From the NCBI GenBank assembly GCA_947489325.1, contig CANLDA010000004.1:1-64000 (forward strand): 64,000 nt of DNA, read 5' to 3'. The translations under genes were made by a program, and so were the position numbers. This document shows, in pieces, positions 1-8,520 of this stretch (position 1 is its first letter; every line of letters begins with the position of its first letter). The notes beneath the pieces are model-generated. The model was not told the origin of the DNA. It ran no database searches and saw only the letters and a program-made list of their open reading frames with translations. The stretch is from an uncultured Paracoccaceae bacterium (GTDB taxonomy: Bacteria; Pseudomonadota; Alphaproteobacteria; Rhodobacterales; Rhodobacteraceae).

Positions 1-69
1 CTGCGCTTTGCGATCCGCGAAGGCGGCCGCACAGTTGGTTCCGGTGTTGTGTCCAAAATCGTAGAATAA
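1..69 (+). CDS. tuf: elongation factor Tu, C-terminal end (5' part outside window)
   Basis: Only the last 22 codons and a TAA stop are present. They read LRFAIREGGRTVGSGVVSKI followed by VE, which is the highly conserved end of EF-Tu domain 3. EF-Tu is the GTPase that delivers aminoacyl-tRNA to the ribosome. The gene is cut by the window start, so nothing can be said of its promoter or of the usual rpsL-rpsG-fusA neighbours. A strong hairpin with a T-run follows 24 bases after the stop. Confidence 0.93.
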   Translation: MRFAIREGGRTVGSGVVSKIVE

Positions 70-92
70 TCCACGCATCCGCGTAGATGAAG

Positions 93-119
93 AAAGGCCC
101 GCCATTGGCGGGCCTTTTT
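93..119 (+). terminator. Rho-independent terminator of tuf
   Basis: An 11-bp perfect stem (AAAGGCCCGCC / GGCGGGCCTTT) with a 3-base loop runs into TTTTT. It lies 24 bases downstream of the tuf stop. The symmetric A/T flanks could also let it stop transcription of the convergent lipoprotein gene. Confidence 0.9.
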
Positions 120-148
120 GCGTTGGGGTAGCCTTAAGGGGTCACTGC

Positions 149-688
149 CTACTGGGGCACATTCACTGCAACCAGACCAAGCATACGCGCAGCCTCAAGT
201 GACAGGATTGCCGAATTCAGGCCCTGTGACTTTTGGAAACGTCGAATGGCAGCGCGGGTGCGGCTGTCCATCTCGCCTGTGATCTGGCCCCGATAATGCC
301 CACGCACTTGCAGTGCACGTTGCAATGATGCCGTGAAATCCGGGGTGAGCATATTTTGACACGGCGTTTGAAACCATGTCTCGATGCGTTCTTTGACGAT
401 CCGCTGTTGGGTTTCGGTTTTGTAGATTCCGGGGGTAATGACCGTGCCATCCGCCAGAACTTCGGCGGGTTGGATCAAAATTTGCTCGGTCACAGTTTCC
501 ACAATGGCGGGGCTGACATCTTTGCCCCAACATGTTCCAGGGGCTGCGCCGGGTGGGCCTGCGGCATGGCTACGAATGATTTCTGGTTCATTTAAGGCCC
601 TCAGATCAGGCGCAGGAAAACCCACAGTGTTGCACCCAGACAAAAGCCCGGCAGCCACAGCCAGAAAGTAAAGTTTTGGGTTTCGCAT
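149..688 (-). CDS. lipoprotein with C-terminal peptidoglycan-binding-like domain
   Basis: This predicted lipoprotein has about 179 residues. The chosen start gives a classical signal: basic MRNPK, a hydrophobic stretch and a lipobox LLSGC with Cys19 as the acylated residue. An upstream in-frame ATG would put about 23 polar residues before the signal, so I reject it. The last ~60 residues (LQRALQVRGHYRG, then DSRTRAAIRRFQKSQGL) match the PG_binding_1 repeat, a three-helix fold that contacts peptidoglycan. The middle section, with two cysteines, is not recognised. A role in tethering the envelope to the wall is inference. It is convergent with tuf, and no operon partner is seen. Confidence 0.7.
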   Translation of the reverse strand: MRNPKLYFLAVAAGLLSGCNTVGFPAPDLRALNEPEIIRSHAAGPPGAAPGTCWGKDVSPAIVETVTEQILIQPAEVLADGTVITPGIYKTETQQRIVKERIETWFQTPCQNMLTPDFTASLQRALQVRGHYRGQITGEMDSRTRAAIRRFQKSQGLNSAILSLEAARMLGLVAVNVPQ

Positions 689-950
689 GCTCGGATCTCT
701 GGCCTTTGTTTGGGCCTTTTGGTTTTGCCTGATCTCTTTTACCCTGTTTTTTATCATTCAAAAAGCTTTATGAAGTCGGTCTTGCTTGAATGGCGAATTG
801 GAGGGTATTGCCCTCATTTTCACGAGCAAGGGGCAAAACATATCTTTTTATCCAAGCAGGCATCGCATTTGTCGTAACAACGACAGGACAAAGTCGCAAA
901 AGGGGCTAGCGTCGCTTGGCAGCCTTAGATAGGAATATCCCGAATTCTAG

Positions 951-1292
<342 letters not shown>

Positions 1293-1323
1293 TCCTGCAA
1301 AGGCAAATATATACGAAATGCAA

Positions 1324-1360
1324 AAGCGCTGTCTGGAAACAGGCGGCGCTTCTTGCGTTT
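1324..1360 (+). terminator. probable terminator after the ferredoxin gene
   Basis: A 12-bp stem including two G-U pairs (AAGCGCTGTCTG / CAGGCGGCGCTT) is closed by a GAAA tetraloop. It lies 31 bases after the ferredoxin stop. The tail CTTGCGTTTT is only a broken T-run, so efficiency is uncertain. Confidence 0.65.
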
Positions 1361-1497
1361 TCTGGTACTAAGGGATCACTGGAGTTGATGAACTGAGTAA
1401 GGGCAGAGAGCGTGTCTTAGCTTTATCAACTCTACCTGTGAAAGCGGGCGCAACTGGAGAGATGCACCCATCCTTCATCGTGTTTTCTACAAGGTGC

Positions 1498-2760
1498 TTA
1501 CAAGGCGCGCCAACCAATGTCGCGACGGAAAAAACCGCCGGGCCAGTCGATGCTATCCACCATCGCATAGGCACGATCGCGTGCCTCGCGCAGGTTGTTG
1601 CCGCGGGCAGTGACGTTCAGCACGCGCCCGCCGTTGGCCAGAATAGCCGCCCCATCGGCCTTGGTACCTGCGTGAAAGACCATGTTCATGCTGTCTTCGG
1701 GCTGCGTATTCAGTCCTTTGATTTCGGTCCCTTTTTCATATGACCCGGGATAGCCGTTGGCGGCCATGACAACAGTCACCGCATGATCGTCGGCCCAGTT
1801 GATGCGCGCTTCTGATAGTTTGCCCTCGGCGGTGGCTTGCATCAGGTCAAGCGCCTGTGCGCCAAGGCGCATCATCAGAACCTGACATTCTGGGTCGCCA
1901 AAACGTACGTTGTATTCCACCAAACGAGGTTGGCCGTCTTTGATCATCAAACCAACGTAGAGTACGCCTTGATATGGTGTGCCGCGACGCGCCATTTCCG
2001 CCATCGTTGGTTTGACGATTTCTTCCATCGCTTTGGCTTCAATTTCTGCTGACAGAACCGGGGCAGGGGAATACGCGCCCATGCCACCTGTGTTCGGGCC
2101 AGTGTCACCTTCGCCCACACGTTTGTGGTCTTGGGCAGAACCGATGGACAAAACCTGATTGCCATCCACCAAAACAAACAATGACGCCTCTTCGCCTTCC
2201 ATGAATTCTTCGATCACGACCTCGGCACCCGCGCCACCAAAGGCCCCACCGAACATGTCATCAATGGCGGCCAATGCGGTGGCCTCATCCATGGCAACGA
2301 TCACGCCTTTACCGGCGGCAAGCCCGTCTGCTTTGACCACAATCGGGGCGCCGTTTTCACGTATGTGGGCCTTGGCAGCCTCGGCATCGGTGAAATGGCC
2401 GTATCCGGCGGTTGGTGCATTGGCAGCAGCGCAAACTTCCTTGGTAAAGGATTTGGACGCTTCAAGCCGCGCCGCACCCTCGGATGGGCCAAACACAAGA
2501 ACACCCGCTTCGCGCAAGCGATCCGCCACGCCGTTGGCCAGCGGGGCCTCGGGGCCGATGATCACGAAATCAATTGCGTTCTCTTCGGCAAAGCCAACCA
2601 CGGCCCCACCGTTTTCAATATCTAAGGATGCACATTCGGCGATTTGGGCAATGCCTGCGTTTCCGGGGGCCACGATCAGGCGGTCACATTTTGGATTTTG
2701 CTTAACGGCCCAAGCCAGCGCATGTTCGCGTCCGCCGCTGCCGAGAATAAGAATGTTCAT
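1498..2760 (-). CDS. purD: phosphoribosylamine-glycine ligase
   Basis: This 420-residue GARS catalyses ATP-dependent joining of glycine to 5-phosphoribosylamine, the second step of purine synthesis. The N-terminus MNILILGSGGREHALAW is the family hallmark, followed by the ATP-grasp domain (VVKADGLAAGKGVIVA; VIEEFMEGEEASLF) and a metal/ATP site near the end (VEYNVRFGDPE). The start is fixed by AGAAGGGCATCCC upstream. Reading further upstream would add 57 non-conserved residues. It is divergent from xseA with 73 bp between starts. No other pur genes are in the window. Confidence 0.96.
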   Translation of the reverse strand: MNILILGSGGREHALAWAVKQNPKCDRLIVAPGNAGIAQIAECASLDIENGGAVVGFAEENAIDFVIIGPEAPLANGVADRLREAGVLVFGPSEGAARLEASKSFTKEVCAAANAPTAGYGHFTDAEAAKAHIRENGAPIVVKADGLAAGKGVIVAMDEATALAAIDDMFGGAFGGAGAEVVIEEFMEGEEASLFVLVDGNQVLSIGSAQDHKRVGEGDTGPNTGGMGAYSPAPVLSAEIEAKAMEEIVKPTMAEMARRGTPYQGVLYVGLMIKDGQPRLVEYNVRFGDPECQVLMMRLGAQALDLMQATAEGKLSEARINWADDHAVTVVMAANGYPGSYEKGTEIKGLNTQPEDSMNMVFHAGTKADGAAILANGGRVLNVTARGNNLREARDRAYAMVDSIDWPGGFFRRDIGWRAL

Positions 2761-2833
2761 GGGATGCCCTTCTGCTTGGCCTTCGGTTGCGGGCGGTCTA
2801 ACCTGTACAGGTGATTTGCACAAGCGAGGCCCA

Positions 2834-4327
2834 ATGTCCGATCTGTTAGACGACCCAAGAGAGGGTGAAAATGCCCCGGAATTTTCGGTAACTGAACTTT
2901 CAGGCGCGATTAAGCGGGTGATTGAAGGCAATTTCAGTCATGTGCGCATCCGGGCAGAGATCGGGCGCGTGTCGATGCCGCGTTCGGGACACGTATATCT
3001 GGATCTGAAGGACGAAAAATCGGTGATTTCCGGGGTGATGTGGAAAGGCGTGGCTGCGCGCCTGTCGATGCGTCCCGAAGAAGGGCTTGAGGTGGTCGCG
3101 ACAGGGCGAATCACAACCTTTGGCGGGCAATCCAAATATCAGATTGTGATTGAAGATATGAAACCCGCTGGCGTGGGCGCCCTGATGGCGATGCTGGAAA
3201 AGCGCAAGGCGCAGTTGGCGGGCGAGGGGTTGTTTGATCCAACACGCAAAAAGGCGCTGCCCTATCTGCCCGAAGTGATCGGCGTTGTGACCTCGCCTTC
3301 TGGGGCGGTGATCCGTGACATCCTGCACCGCTTGCGGGATCGGTTTCCGCGTAAGGTGTTGATCTGGCCAGTTGCGGTGCAGGGTGACAAATGCGCGCCT
3401 GAAGTATCGCGCGCGATTGCAGGATTTAATGCGCTGTCCAAAGGTGGGGCGTTGCCGCGTCCGGATTTGATCATCGTGGCGCGTGGCGGTGGCTCACTTG
3501 AGGATTTGTGGGGGTTTAACGAAGAAAACGTCGTGCGTGCCGCGGCAGCATCCGACATTCCCCTGATTTCGGCGGTGGGCCATGAAACCGATACAACGCT
3601 AATTGATTTTGCGTCAGACAAACGTGCGCCAACACCGACGGCGGCGGCGGAATTGGCTGTGCCTGTGCGCCTTGAACTGCTGTCTTGGGTGGAGGGCCAA
3701 GGTGCCCGGATGAGCCACGCCTTGACCCAGGGGATTTCCCAACGTGGCCAACGATTGCGTGATCTGTCACGCGCTTTGCCCCGAATAGAGGCGCTGTTGG
3801 ATGGCCCGCGGCAGCGGCTTGATCATGCAGCGCAGCGTCTGCCGTCTGCATTGACGCGATCGGTGGATACGAGACGTTTGAAATTGACCGAAGCCGCTGC
3901 CAGTTTGCGTCCGACCAACCTGCGCCGCGCAGTAGACGCCAAGCGAGAAGCGTTGGGGCGACGGGCTGATCGCTTGTCTCTGACGCCCATCAAGCAAGAT
4001 ATTGCACGTAAGACCAAAGATTTGTCCCAGCTTGAGGCGCGGTTTGAAAAAGCTGCAAGCCAGCAGATCAAAGGTTGGCGAGACCGGCTTGATGGGTTGG
4101 AGCGTTTGCGCACGACCCTTGGGTATAAGGCAACACTGGAGCGCGGCTATGCGGTCGTGTGGGCCGACGGCAAGCTTGTGACAAACAGCAAGACGGCCGA
4201 AAAAGCCAAATCGCTTGAAATCGAGTTTGCAGATGGGCGCGTGACACCGGGTTCTACGCCTGCGCCTGCTGCCAAAAAAACCGCGAAACCTGCGCCGCCT
4301 TCAGACTCCCAAGGCAACCTGTTTTGA
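2834..4327 (+). CDS. xseA: exodeoxyribonuclease VII large subunit
   Basis: The protein has about 497 residues. It begins with an OB-fold DNA-binding domain (FSVTELSGAIKRVIEGNF, then VRIRAEIGRVSMPRSGHVYL), followed by the catalytic region (GVVTSPSGAVIRDILHRL; IIVARGGGSLEDLWGFNEE; SAVGHETDTTLIDFASD) and a long helical C-terminal part that binds XseB. The tail ends in a low-complexity Ala/Pro/Lys linker. ExoVII degrades single-stranded DNA in mismatch repair and in clearing stalled intermediates. The start at MSDLLDD is preceded by GCGAGGC. xseB is not adjacent. The gene is followed by the hairpin-rich element at 4415. Confidence 0.95.
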   Translation: MSDLLDDPREGENAPEFSVTELSGAIKRVIEGNFSHVRIRAEIGRVSMPRSGHVYLDLKDEKSVISGVMWKGVAARLSMRPEEGLEVVATGRITTFGGQSKYQIVIEDMKPAGVGALMAMLEKRKAQLAGEGLFDPTRKKALPYLPEVIGVVTSPSGAVIRDILHRLRDRFPRKVLIWPVAVQGDKCAPEVSRAIAGFNALSKGGALPRPDLIIVARGGGSLEDLWGFNEENVVRAAAASDIPLISAVGHETDTTLIDFASDKRAPTPTAAAELAVPVRLELLSWVEGQGARMSHALTQGISQRGQRLRDLSRALPRIEALLDGPRQRLDHAAQRLPSALTRSVDTRRLKLTEAAASLRPTNLRRAVDAKREALGRRADRLSLTPIKQDIARKTKDLSQLEARFEKAASQQIKGWRDRLDGLERLRTTLGYKATLERGYAVVWADGKLVTNSKTAEKAKSLEIEFADGRVTPGSTPAPAAKKTAKPAPPSDSQGNLF

Positions 4328-4414
4328 AAACAGCCAACGTGTTTGGCGCTGCAAGGGCAGAAGCTCCCGCCTCTCAATTCGACATTAAAATGTCTGCGTG
4401 AGAGTTGGGCATAG

Positions 4415-4496
4415 CCTGCGCTGGGGCGCAGGTCAGGGGCTTTGCCCCTCTGCGGCGGGGCCGCATTCACCCCAGGATATTTGAACCAAGAAGAAG
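4415..4496. repeat. dispersed intergenic element, copy 1 (three hairpins plus CCCCAGGATATTT core)
   Basis: Three tandem hairpins (CCTGCGC/GCGCAGG at 4415-4432; GGGGC/GCCCC at 4436-4448; GCGGC/GCCGC at 4452-4464) are followed by the core CCCCAGGATATTT-GAA-CCAAGAAGAA at 4470-4495. A second copy of the core occurs in opposite orientation at 20035-20060, differing only in the three central bases. Similar pieces sit downstream of genes across Rhodobacterales, from general knowledge. Function is unknown; a terminator-linked or mRNA-end role is inference. The rest of the 4328-4570 gap has no reading frame I would call. Confidence 0.7.
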
Positions 4497-4570
4497 CTGT
4501 GGGCAGACGCTTATTGACAGGGTACTGTTCCACGTTATGAAAAACGCATAATTTTTACAAAGGTTGATGT

Positions 4571-5029
4571 ATGAAACGTACGAGTGGAATTTTATTAGCA
4601 GCAGCGCTGAGCTGTTTGGGCACATTCGCAGTTGCGAAAGAAAAGGTGAATGCAGCTGTGGAGATGCGTCGTGCGATCGAGCTTTGTGTAGATCACGCAG
4701 TGAGTGGGCGGGGCGAATTTGCTGACTTGGTCGATCACGGATACCGCATTCAGGAGCGAAAGCTGCGTAAGCAAACGGCCTATAAGAAAGGCGTTTCAGC
4801 AGAGCTGTTTGGGGCGCATGGGATCATTATCCATAAGAAGGCCACAAGCTGTAAGATAAATATTTTTGGATTGCATCCTAATACGACTGAAGCTGTTTAT
4901 CGTGTTGTGCGGCGTGACCTTGTTGCTGATGGCTTTATGCGGATTGGAAATAGGTTCTCTAAGGGCGATACGCGTATCGGTATTTCAGTACGGGCCAATC
5001 CAACCATCGTTTGGGTGTATAGAGATTAG
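4571..5029 (+). CDS. hypothetical secreted protein
   Basis: A 152-residue protein I do not recognise. It has a clear Sec signal: basic MKRTSG, a hydrophobic core and a probable cleavage after AVA (about residue 22). The mature part is basic, with two cysteines (ELCVDHAV and TSCKIN) that could pair in the periplasm. The C-terminus (GNRFSKGDTRIGISVRAN, ending VWVYRD) looks like a small alpha/beta fold. It lies between the hairpin element and a decayed transporter, in a region of lower GC than its surroundings, so it may be recently acquired. It is complete, with no frame damage. Confidence 0.6.
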   Translation: MKRTSGILLAAALSCLGTFAVAKEKVNAAVEMRRAIELCVDHAVSGRGEFADLVDHGYRIQERKLRKQTAYKKGVSAELFGAHGIIIHKKATSCKINIFGLHPNTTEAVYRVVRRDLVADGFMRIGNRFSKGDTRIGISVRANPTIVWVYRD

Positions 5030-5146
5030 ACCACAGATCACTTTGTTGCGTGGGTAAGTGCAATCTTGCACCTCTCTCCCTCTTACAATTGCGGCTTAGT
5101 TCTTTCTCGTGTCGTGATAGTGTTGTCGCAAGCAAAAGGGAAACAT

Positions 5147-5770
5147 ATGGCGGCGATTGTTGAGTTCATAGGCCTAACCAAGATTTATGATGGGGGCTTT
5201 GGGAAAGCCGCGAAACGGCGCCTAAATCGAAAAAATCCTGCGTCAGCTTTCGCTTTGGGGCAAGAAAGACAGTCGTGTATTGGAGCTGTCCAGCGGCATG
5301 AAGCGACGAATCTTGATTACCGAGACCCTTAGCCATGAGTCGCGCGTGTTGTTTTTGGATGAGCCAACGGCGGGTGTGGATGTCGATCTGTGCAAAGACA
5401 TGTGGGACACGGTGGCAGGGTTGAAAGCCGATGGCGTGACCATCATTCTGACCACCCATTACATCGAAGAGGCAGAGGCCGTTGCCGATCGTGTCGGGGT
5501 GATCAGCAAGGGAGAGTTGTTGTTGATCGAAGGAAAAGACGCCTTAATGCATCGTTTTGGTCAAACGCAATTGCGCATTGAGTTGCAAATCCCCTTGTCT
5601 GAAATGCCCCAAGCCTTGCTGGAATATGACTTTGCATTGATCGATGACGGACAATCGGTGATCTACAGCTGTGATGCTTATGGCGAAGGGACCGGCATTA
5701 CCAACTGTTGTTTGATCTGTCAGAGATTGGGGTGATCCTTCGGGATATTCAAACCGCGCAAAGTATCCCT
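5147..5770 (+). pseudogene. degenerate ABC-2 exporter ATPase (YadG-like)
   Basis: A good ribosome site (AAAAGGG) and start MAAIVEFIGLTKIYDGG survive. The next recognisable piece is in another frame (FGKP, a TAA stop, then IEKILRQLSLWGKKDS). The roughly 90 family residues in between, carrying Walker A and the Q-loop, are missing. From about 5226 the frame runs ELSSGMKRRILITETL (signature), VLFLDEPTAGVD (Walker B) and TTHYIEEAEAVADRVGVI (H-loop), as in YadG-type ATPases. A one-base loss near 5702 then shifts the frame; corrected, it reads QLLFDLSEIGVILRDIQTAQ. The expected C-terminal end is lost at a junction into permease sequence. It cannot encode a working ATPase. The exact junctions are estimated by eye. 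Confidence 0.85.
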
Positions 5771-6119
5771 TACGCTAGCTGTGGTATCTATTTCCCCAAG
5801 TTCATCGGCCCGATCTTATGAATTGTTGTCCGCCTCCGTGAATTTCCTTGAGATCGTATTTGGATATGTTGGAGCCGCGGCGACAAAATCTTTGTTTATA
5901 GGAGGGTCACTTTATTCAATTTCCATGCTACCTCCGATTTGGCAGACGATTACGTTGTTCAATCCTGTTGTGTATCTGATCTCCGGATTTAGGTGGGCCT
6001 TTTTTGATGCATCTGATGTGCGTGTCGCTCTTAGTTTACTGGTGATTGGGGGTTTTACTCTGGCTTATCTTGCTGTGATTTGGTGGATATTCAAAACTGG
6101 TTGGCGCATTCGTAACTAG
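5771..6119 (+). pseudogene. degenerate ABC-2 permease (YadH-like)
   Basis: The remnant starts abruptly with permease sequence (PYASCGIYFPKFIG) joined to the ATPase remnant, so the permease N-terminus is gone. A frameshift near 5817 is needed to continue into YELLSASVNFLEIVFGYVGA. Next, TKSLF joins directly to GGSLYSISMLPPIWQTI; about 50-60 family residues covering central membrane helices are missing. The end is intact: LFNPVVYLISGFRW, a last hydrophobic helix and FKTGWRIRN. With the preceding ATPase this is a two-gene YadGH-type exporter operon eroded by at least three internal deletions. A 112-codon open frame survives but would not make a functional channel. Confidence 0.82.
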
Positions 6120-6229
6120 GCAGGTAACGCGGGTCGGATGTTAGGCGCAGCGCCGAAAATGCATCAATTGATGGCTTTGTGTTCTATGTGACCTTGTTTG
6201 AGGCGCAACAGACGTCTACATGCGATGAT

Positions 6230-7027
6230 ATGAAACGCTGGATACCTTTCGTGAAAACGCCGCCTTCGGTGGCGGTGGTGCGCCTGTCCGGCGTGATTGC
6301 GGCAAATGGGCGTGCTGCACTAAATGACCAATCCCTTGCGCCGTTGTTGGAGAAGGCATTTAAACGTGGCAAGCCCGCAGCGGTTGCGCTTCAGATCAAT
6401 TCACCCGGGGGGTCACCTGTACAAAGCTCGCTAATTGGTGCGCGCATTCGGCGACTGGCAGAGGAACATGACGTTCCAGTGTTCGCTTTTGTTGAAGATG
6501 TGGCTGCATCCGGTGGGTATTGGCTCGCGGCAAGTGCGGACGAGATTTATGCCGATGAAAGCTCGGTTCTGGGCTCTATCGGGGTGATTTCCTCGGGGTT
6601 TGGTGCCCATGAGTTTCTAGAGCGTCACGGATTAGAGCGTCGCGTGCATACGGCCGGTAAATCCAAATCCATGATGGATCCGTTTCGCCCGGAAAAAGAA
6701 GAAGATGTGACGCGCTTGACCCGGATTTTGGAGCAGATCCACCAGAATTTCATTTCTTATGTACAGACCCGCCGCGCCAGCAAATTGGCGGATGACTCAG
6801 AGTTGTTCACCGGGGAAATTTGGATCGGTCGCGCTGCGCAGGATGTGGGATTGATTGACCAGATCGGTCACATGGTCCCGGTTCTGAAAGAAAAATTTGG
6901 CAAAGACGTGCGATTGCGCGCCTATGATATGCGCCGCCCTGTGTGGCAGCGTTTTGGCGCATCACTTGCCCAAGACGCCCTGTCCGGGATAGAGGAACGC
7001 GCAGAATACGCGCGGTTTGGTCTTTGA
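6230..7027 (+). CDS. S49-family serine peptidase (SohB/SppA-like)
   Basis: About 265 residues, ClpP-fold S49 peptidase. The catalytic pair appears to be Ser94 in VAASGGYWLA and Lys146 in AGKSKSMMDPFRP, 52 residues apart as in single-domain SppA enzymes. INSPGGSPVQSS supplies the oxyanion-hole glycines. There is no obvious N-terminal transmembrane anchor, so it may be cytoplasmic or peripheral, unlike classical SppA. It probably degrades signal peptides or membrane fragments. The start is uncertain: no good ribosome site is seen, and an in-frame ATG lies upstream at 6179. Two bases downstream a small membrane-protein gene begins, so the two are probably cotranscribed. Confidence 0.85.
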   Translation: MKRWIPFVKTPPSVAVVRLSGVIAANGRAALNDQSLAPLLEKAFKRGKPAAVALQINSPGGSPVQSSLIGARIRRLAEEHDVPVFAFVEDVAASGGYWLAASADEIYADESSVLGSIGVISSGFGAHEFLERHGLERRVHTAGKSKSMMDPFRPEKEEDVTRLTRILEQIHQNFISYVQTRRASKLADDSELFTGEIWIGRAAQDVGLIDQIGHMVPVLKEKFGKDVRLRAYDMRRPVWQRFGASLAQDALSGIEERAEYARFGL

Positions 7028-7028
7028 C

Positions 7029-7199
7029 GTGATTTTTAAGATTGTCACATTGTTCCTGATCGGGATGGGCGTTTTGGCCATGTTTGGCAAGCTGTCTTAT
7101 CCGGGTAAGAAACGATTGCAATCGGCCAAATGTCGTAAATGCGGGCGATACAGGATCGGCAAGGGGTCATGCCCCTGCATAAAGGGAAGCAAAGGGTAG
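7029..7199 (+). CDS. small membrane protein with a C-terminal cysteine cluster
   Basis: A 56-residue protein starting at GTG one base after the peptidase stop. A single hydrophobic helix (FKIVTLFLIGMGVLAMFGKL) is followed by a basic tail with CRKCGRYRIGKGSCPC, a CX2C...CXC pattern that looks like a small zinc ribbon. It lies between the S49 peptidase and the antiporter (3 bases to the next start), which argues for one transcript. I do not know a function. Conservation of the cysteines and the coupling make it a real gene rather than noise. Confidence 0.62.
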   Translation: MIFKIVTLFLIGMGVLAMFGKLSYPGKKRLQSAKCRKCGRYRIGKGSCPCIKGSKG

Positions 7200-7202
7200 A
7201 CA

Positions 7203-8153
7203 ATGCAAGAATGGCTTTTGGCCTCGCTGGGGCTTGTCATCCTGCTTTTGGCTGGGGATGCGTTGGTACGCGGGGCGGTGAACCTGTCGTTGCGCATCGG
7301 TATTCCGGCGTTGATCGTCAGTTTGACTATCGTGGCCTTTGGGACGTCGGCGCCTGAGCTGTTGATCGCAATCTCGGCGATCGGAGACAATGCGCCGGGC
7401 ATTGCAATGGGCAATGTTGTTGGGTCCAATACTGCCAATATCTTGCTTGTTCTTGGGGTTCCGGCTCTTTTGTCGTCGCTGCATACAAGTGAGTGTAACA
7501 CGCGCAAAAGCTATGTCTTTATGATGATGGCTTCGGCGCTGTTCATCGGCTTGGCATTTTGTGGCACCTTTACATGGGTCAGCGGCGCGGTGTTGCTTGT
7601 GGCGCTTACCTTTGTGTTGATGGATTCCATGCGCGATGCCCACCGGCACCGTAAGTCTTGCAAGAATGTTGTGTCCGAAGAAGATCTGGAAGGTGCCGAC
7701 CCGAATATGCCGTGGTGGCGTATCATTGTTTTCCTGCTGTTGGGTCTTATTGGTCTGCCTCTTGGTGCAGACATGTTGGTGGATAGCGCAGTCGTGATTG
7801 CGACACGCTTTGGCATAAGCGAAACTGTGATCGGCTTGACGCTTGTCGCTGTAGGCACAAGCCTGCCTGAGTTGGCCACAACCGTTATGGCCGCCTTGCG
7901 CAAACAAGCAGACGTGGCTTTGGGGAATGTTATCGGCTCTAACATGTTTAACTTGTTGGCTATTATCGGAATCGCATCCTTTGTTGGGCCAATCCCCGTC
8001 GATCCATCGTTCCTGCGATTTGATCTGTGGGTGATGCTGGCAGCGTCGGCGCTGTTGTTCCCATTTGTATTTTTCAAGATGGATATCACGCGGGTCTGGG
8101 GCGTGGCGCTGACAACCTTGTATGCGACCTATATCCTTGTGGTCTTGATGTAG
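7203..8153 (+). CDS. calcium/sodium antiporter (CaCA family, YrbG-like)
   Basis: This 316-residue integral membrane exchanger has the two inverted alpha-repeats of the family: GTSAPELLIAISA then GNVVGSNTANILLVLG in the first half, and GTSLPELATTVMAA then GNVIGSNMFNLLAIIG in the second. The acidic residues in the two GTSxPE motifs bind the cation. The middle loop is hydrophilic (KSCKNVVSEEDLEGADP). Length and about ten hydrophobic segments match YrbG. The ribosome site AAAGGG is 5 bases from the start. It is the third gene of the presumed peptidase operon. Ion preference cannot be read from sequence. Confidence 0.9.
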   Translation: MQEWLLASLGLVILLLAGDALVRGAVNLSLRIGIPALIVSLTIVAFGTSAPELLIAISAIGDNAPGIAMGNVVGSNTANILLVLGVPALLSSLHTSECNTRKSYVFMMMASALFIGLAFCGTFTWVSGAVLLVALTFVLMDSMRDAHRHRKSCKNVVSEEDLEGADPNMPWWRIIVFLLLGLIGLPLGADMLVDSAVVIATRFGISETVIGLTLVAVGTSLPELATTVMAALRKQADVALGNVIGSNMFNLLAIIGIASFVGPIPVDPSFLRFDLWVMLAASALLFPFVFFKMDITRVWGVALTTLYATYILVVLM

Positions 8154-8353
8154 ACCAAATGGTCCCAATTCAACGAGTTTGGATATGCAAAAACGATGAA
8201 TGCTTGGTGTCAGGGCGTGGCAAAATTGAATTCCCCTGGCAAAGTTTTGCACCGCATTAACTTGGGTTACGAAAGCGTTTACAAAATTCTAATGTTTTCA
8301 ATGGTTTGTACGAACTGTATAATTTTACTGTTTATTTTCAGTTATTTAAGAAT

Positions 8354-8372
8354 GTGCCTATTTTTTAGGCAC
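8354..8372. terminator. hairpin in the 367-base gap before uvrC
   Basis: GTGCCTA / TAGGCAC with a five-T loop, about 200 bases after the antiporter stop. A T-rich tail is lacking, so termination is only a guess. The gap 8154-8520 is AT-rich, with no convincing gene. It must hold the uvrC promoter, which I cannot pinpoint. Confidence 0.35.
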
Positions 8373-8520
8373 TTCTTCGAAACGGCCAAAAAACAAGAGA
8401 AAATTGCATTTGACCAAAAGATATCTCCAGACTTATCCACAGTTTCCGTGGACAGCTTAACTCTTGCGTCAAGGCGGATAAGATTGCAGGGCGCCCCAAA
8501 GAATCATATCTCTGGATCAC

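Noticed and set aside
70-148. tRNA gene after tuf
   Set aside because: A tRNA often follows tuf in proteobacteria, but here only a terminator and the end of the convergent lipoprotein gene are present; no cloverleaf is visible.
2159-2833. In-frame extension of xseA upstream across purD
   Set aside because: It reads antisense through conserved purD sequence, is rich in Ser/Ala/Pro low-complexity residues and lacks ExoVII homology; the family start is at 2834.
7167-8252. Long minus-strand open frame opposite the antiporter
   Set aside because: It is rich in His, Gln and Arg, as expected from reading GC-rich membrane-protein DNA backwards, with no recognisable domain and no ribosome site.
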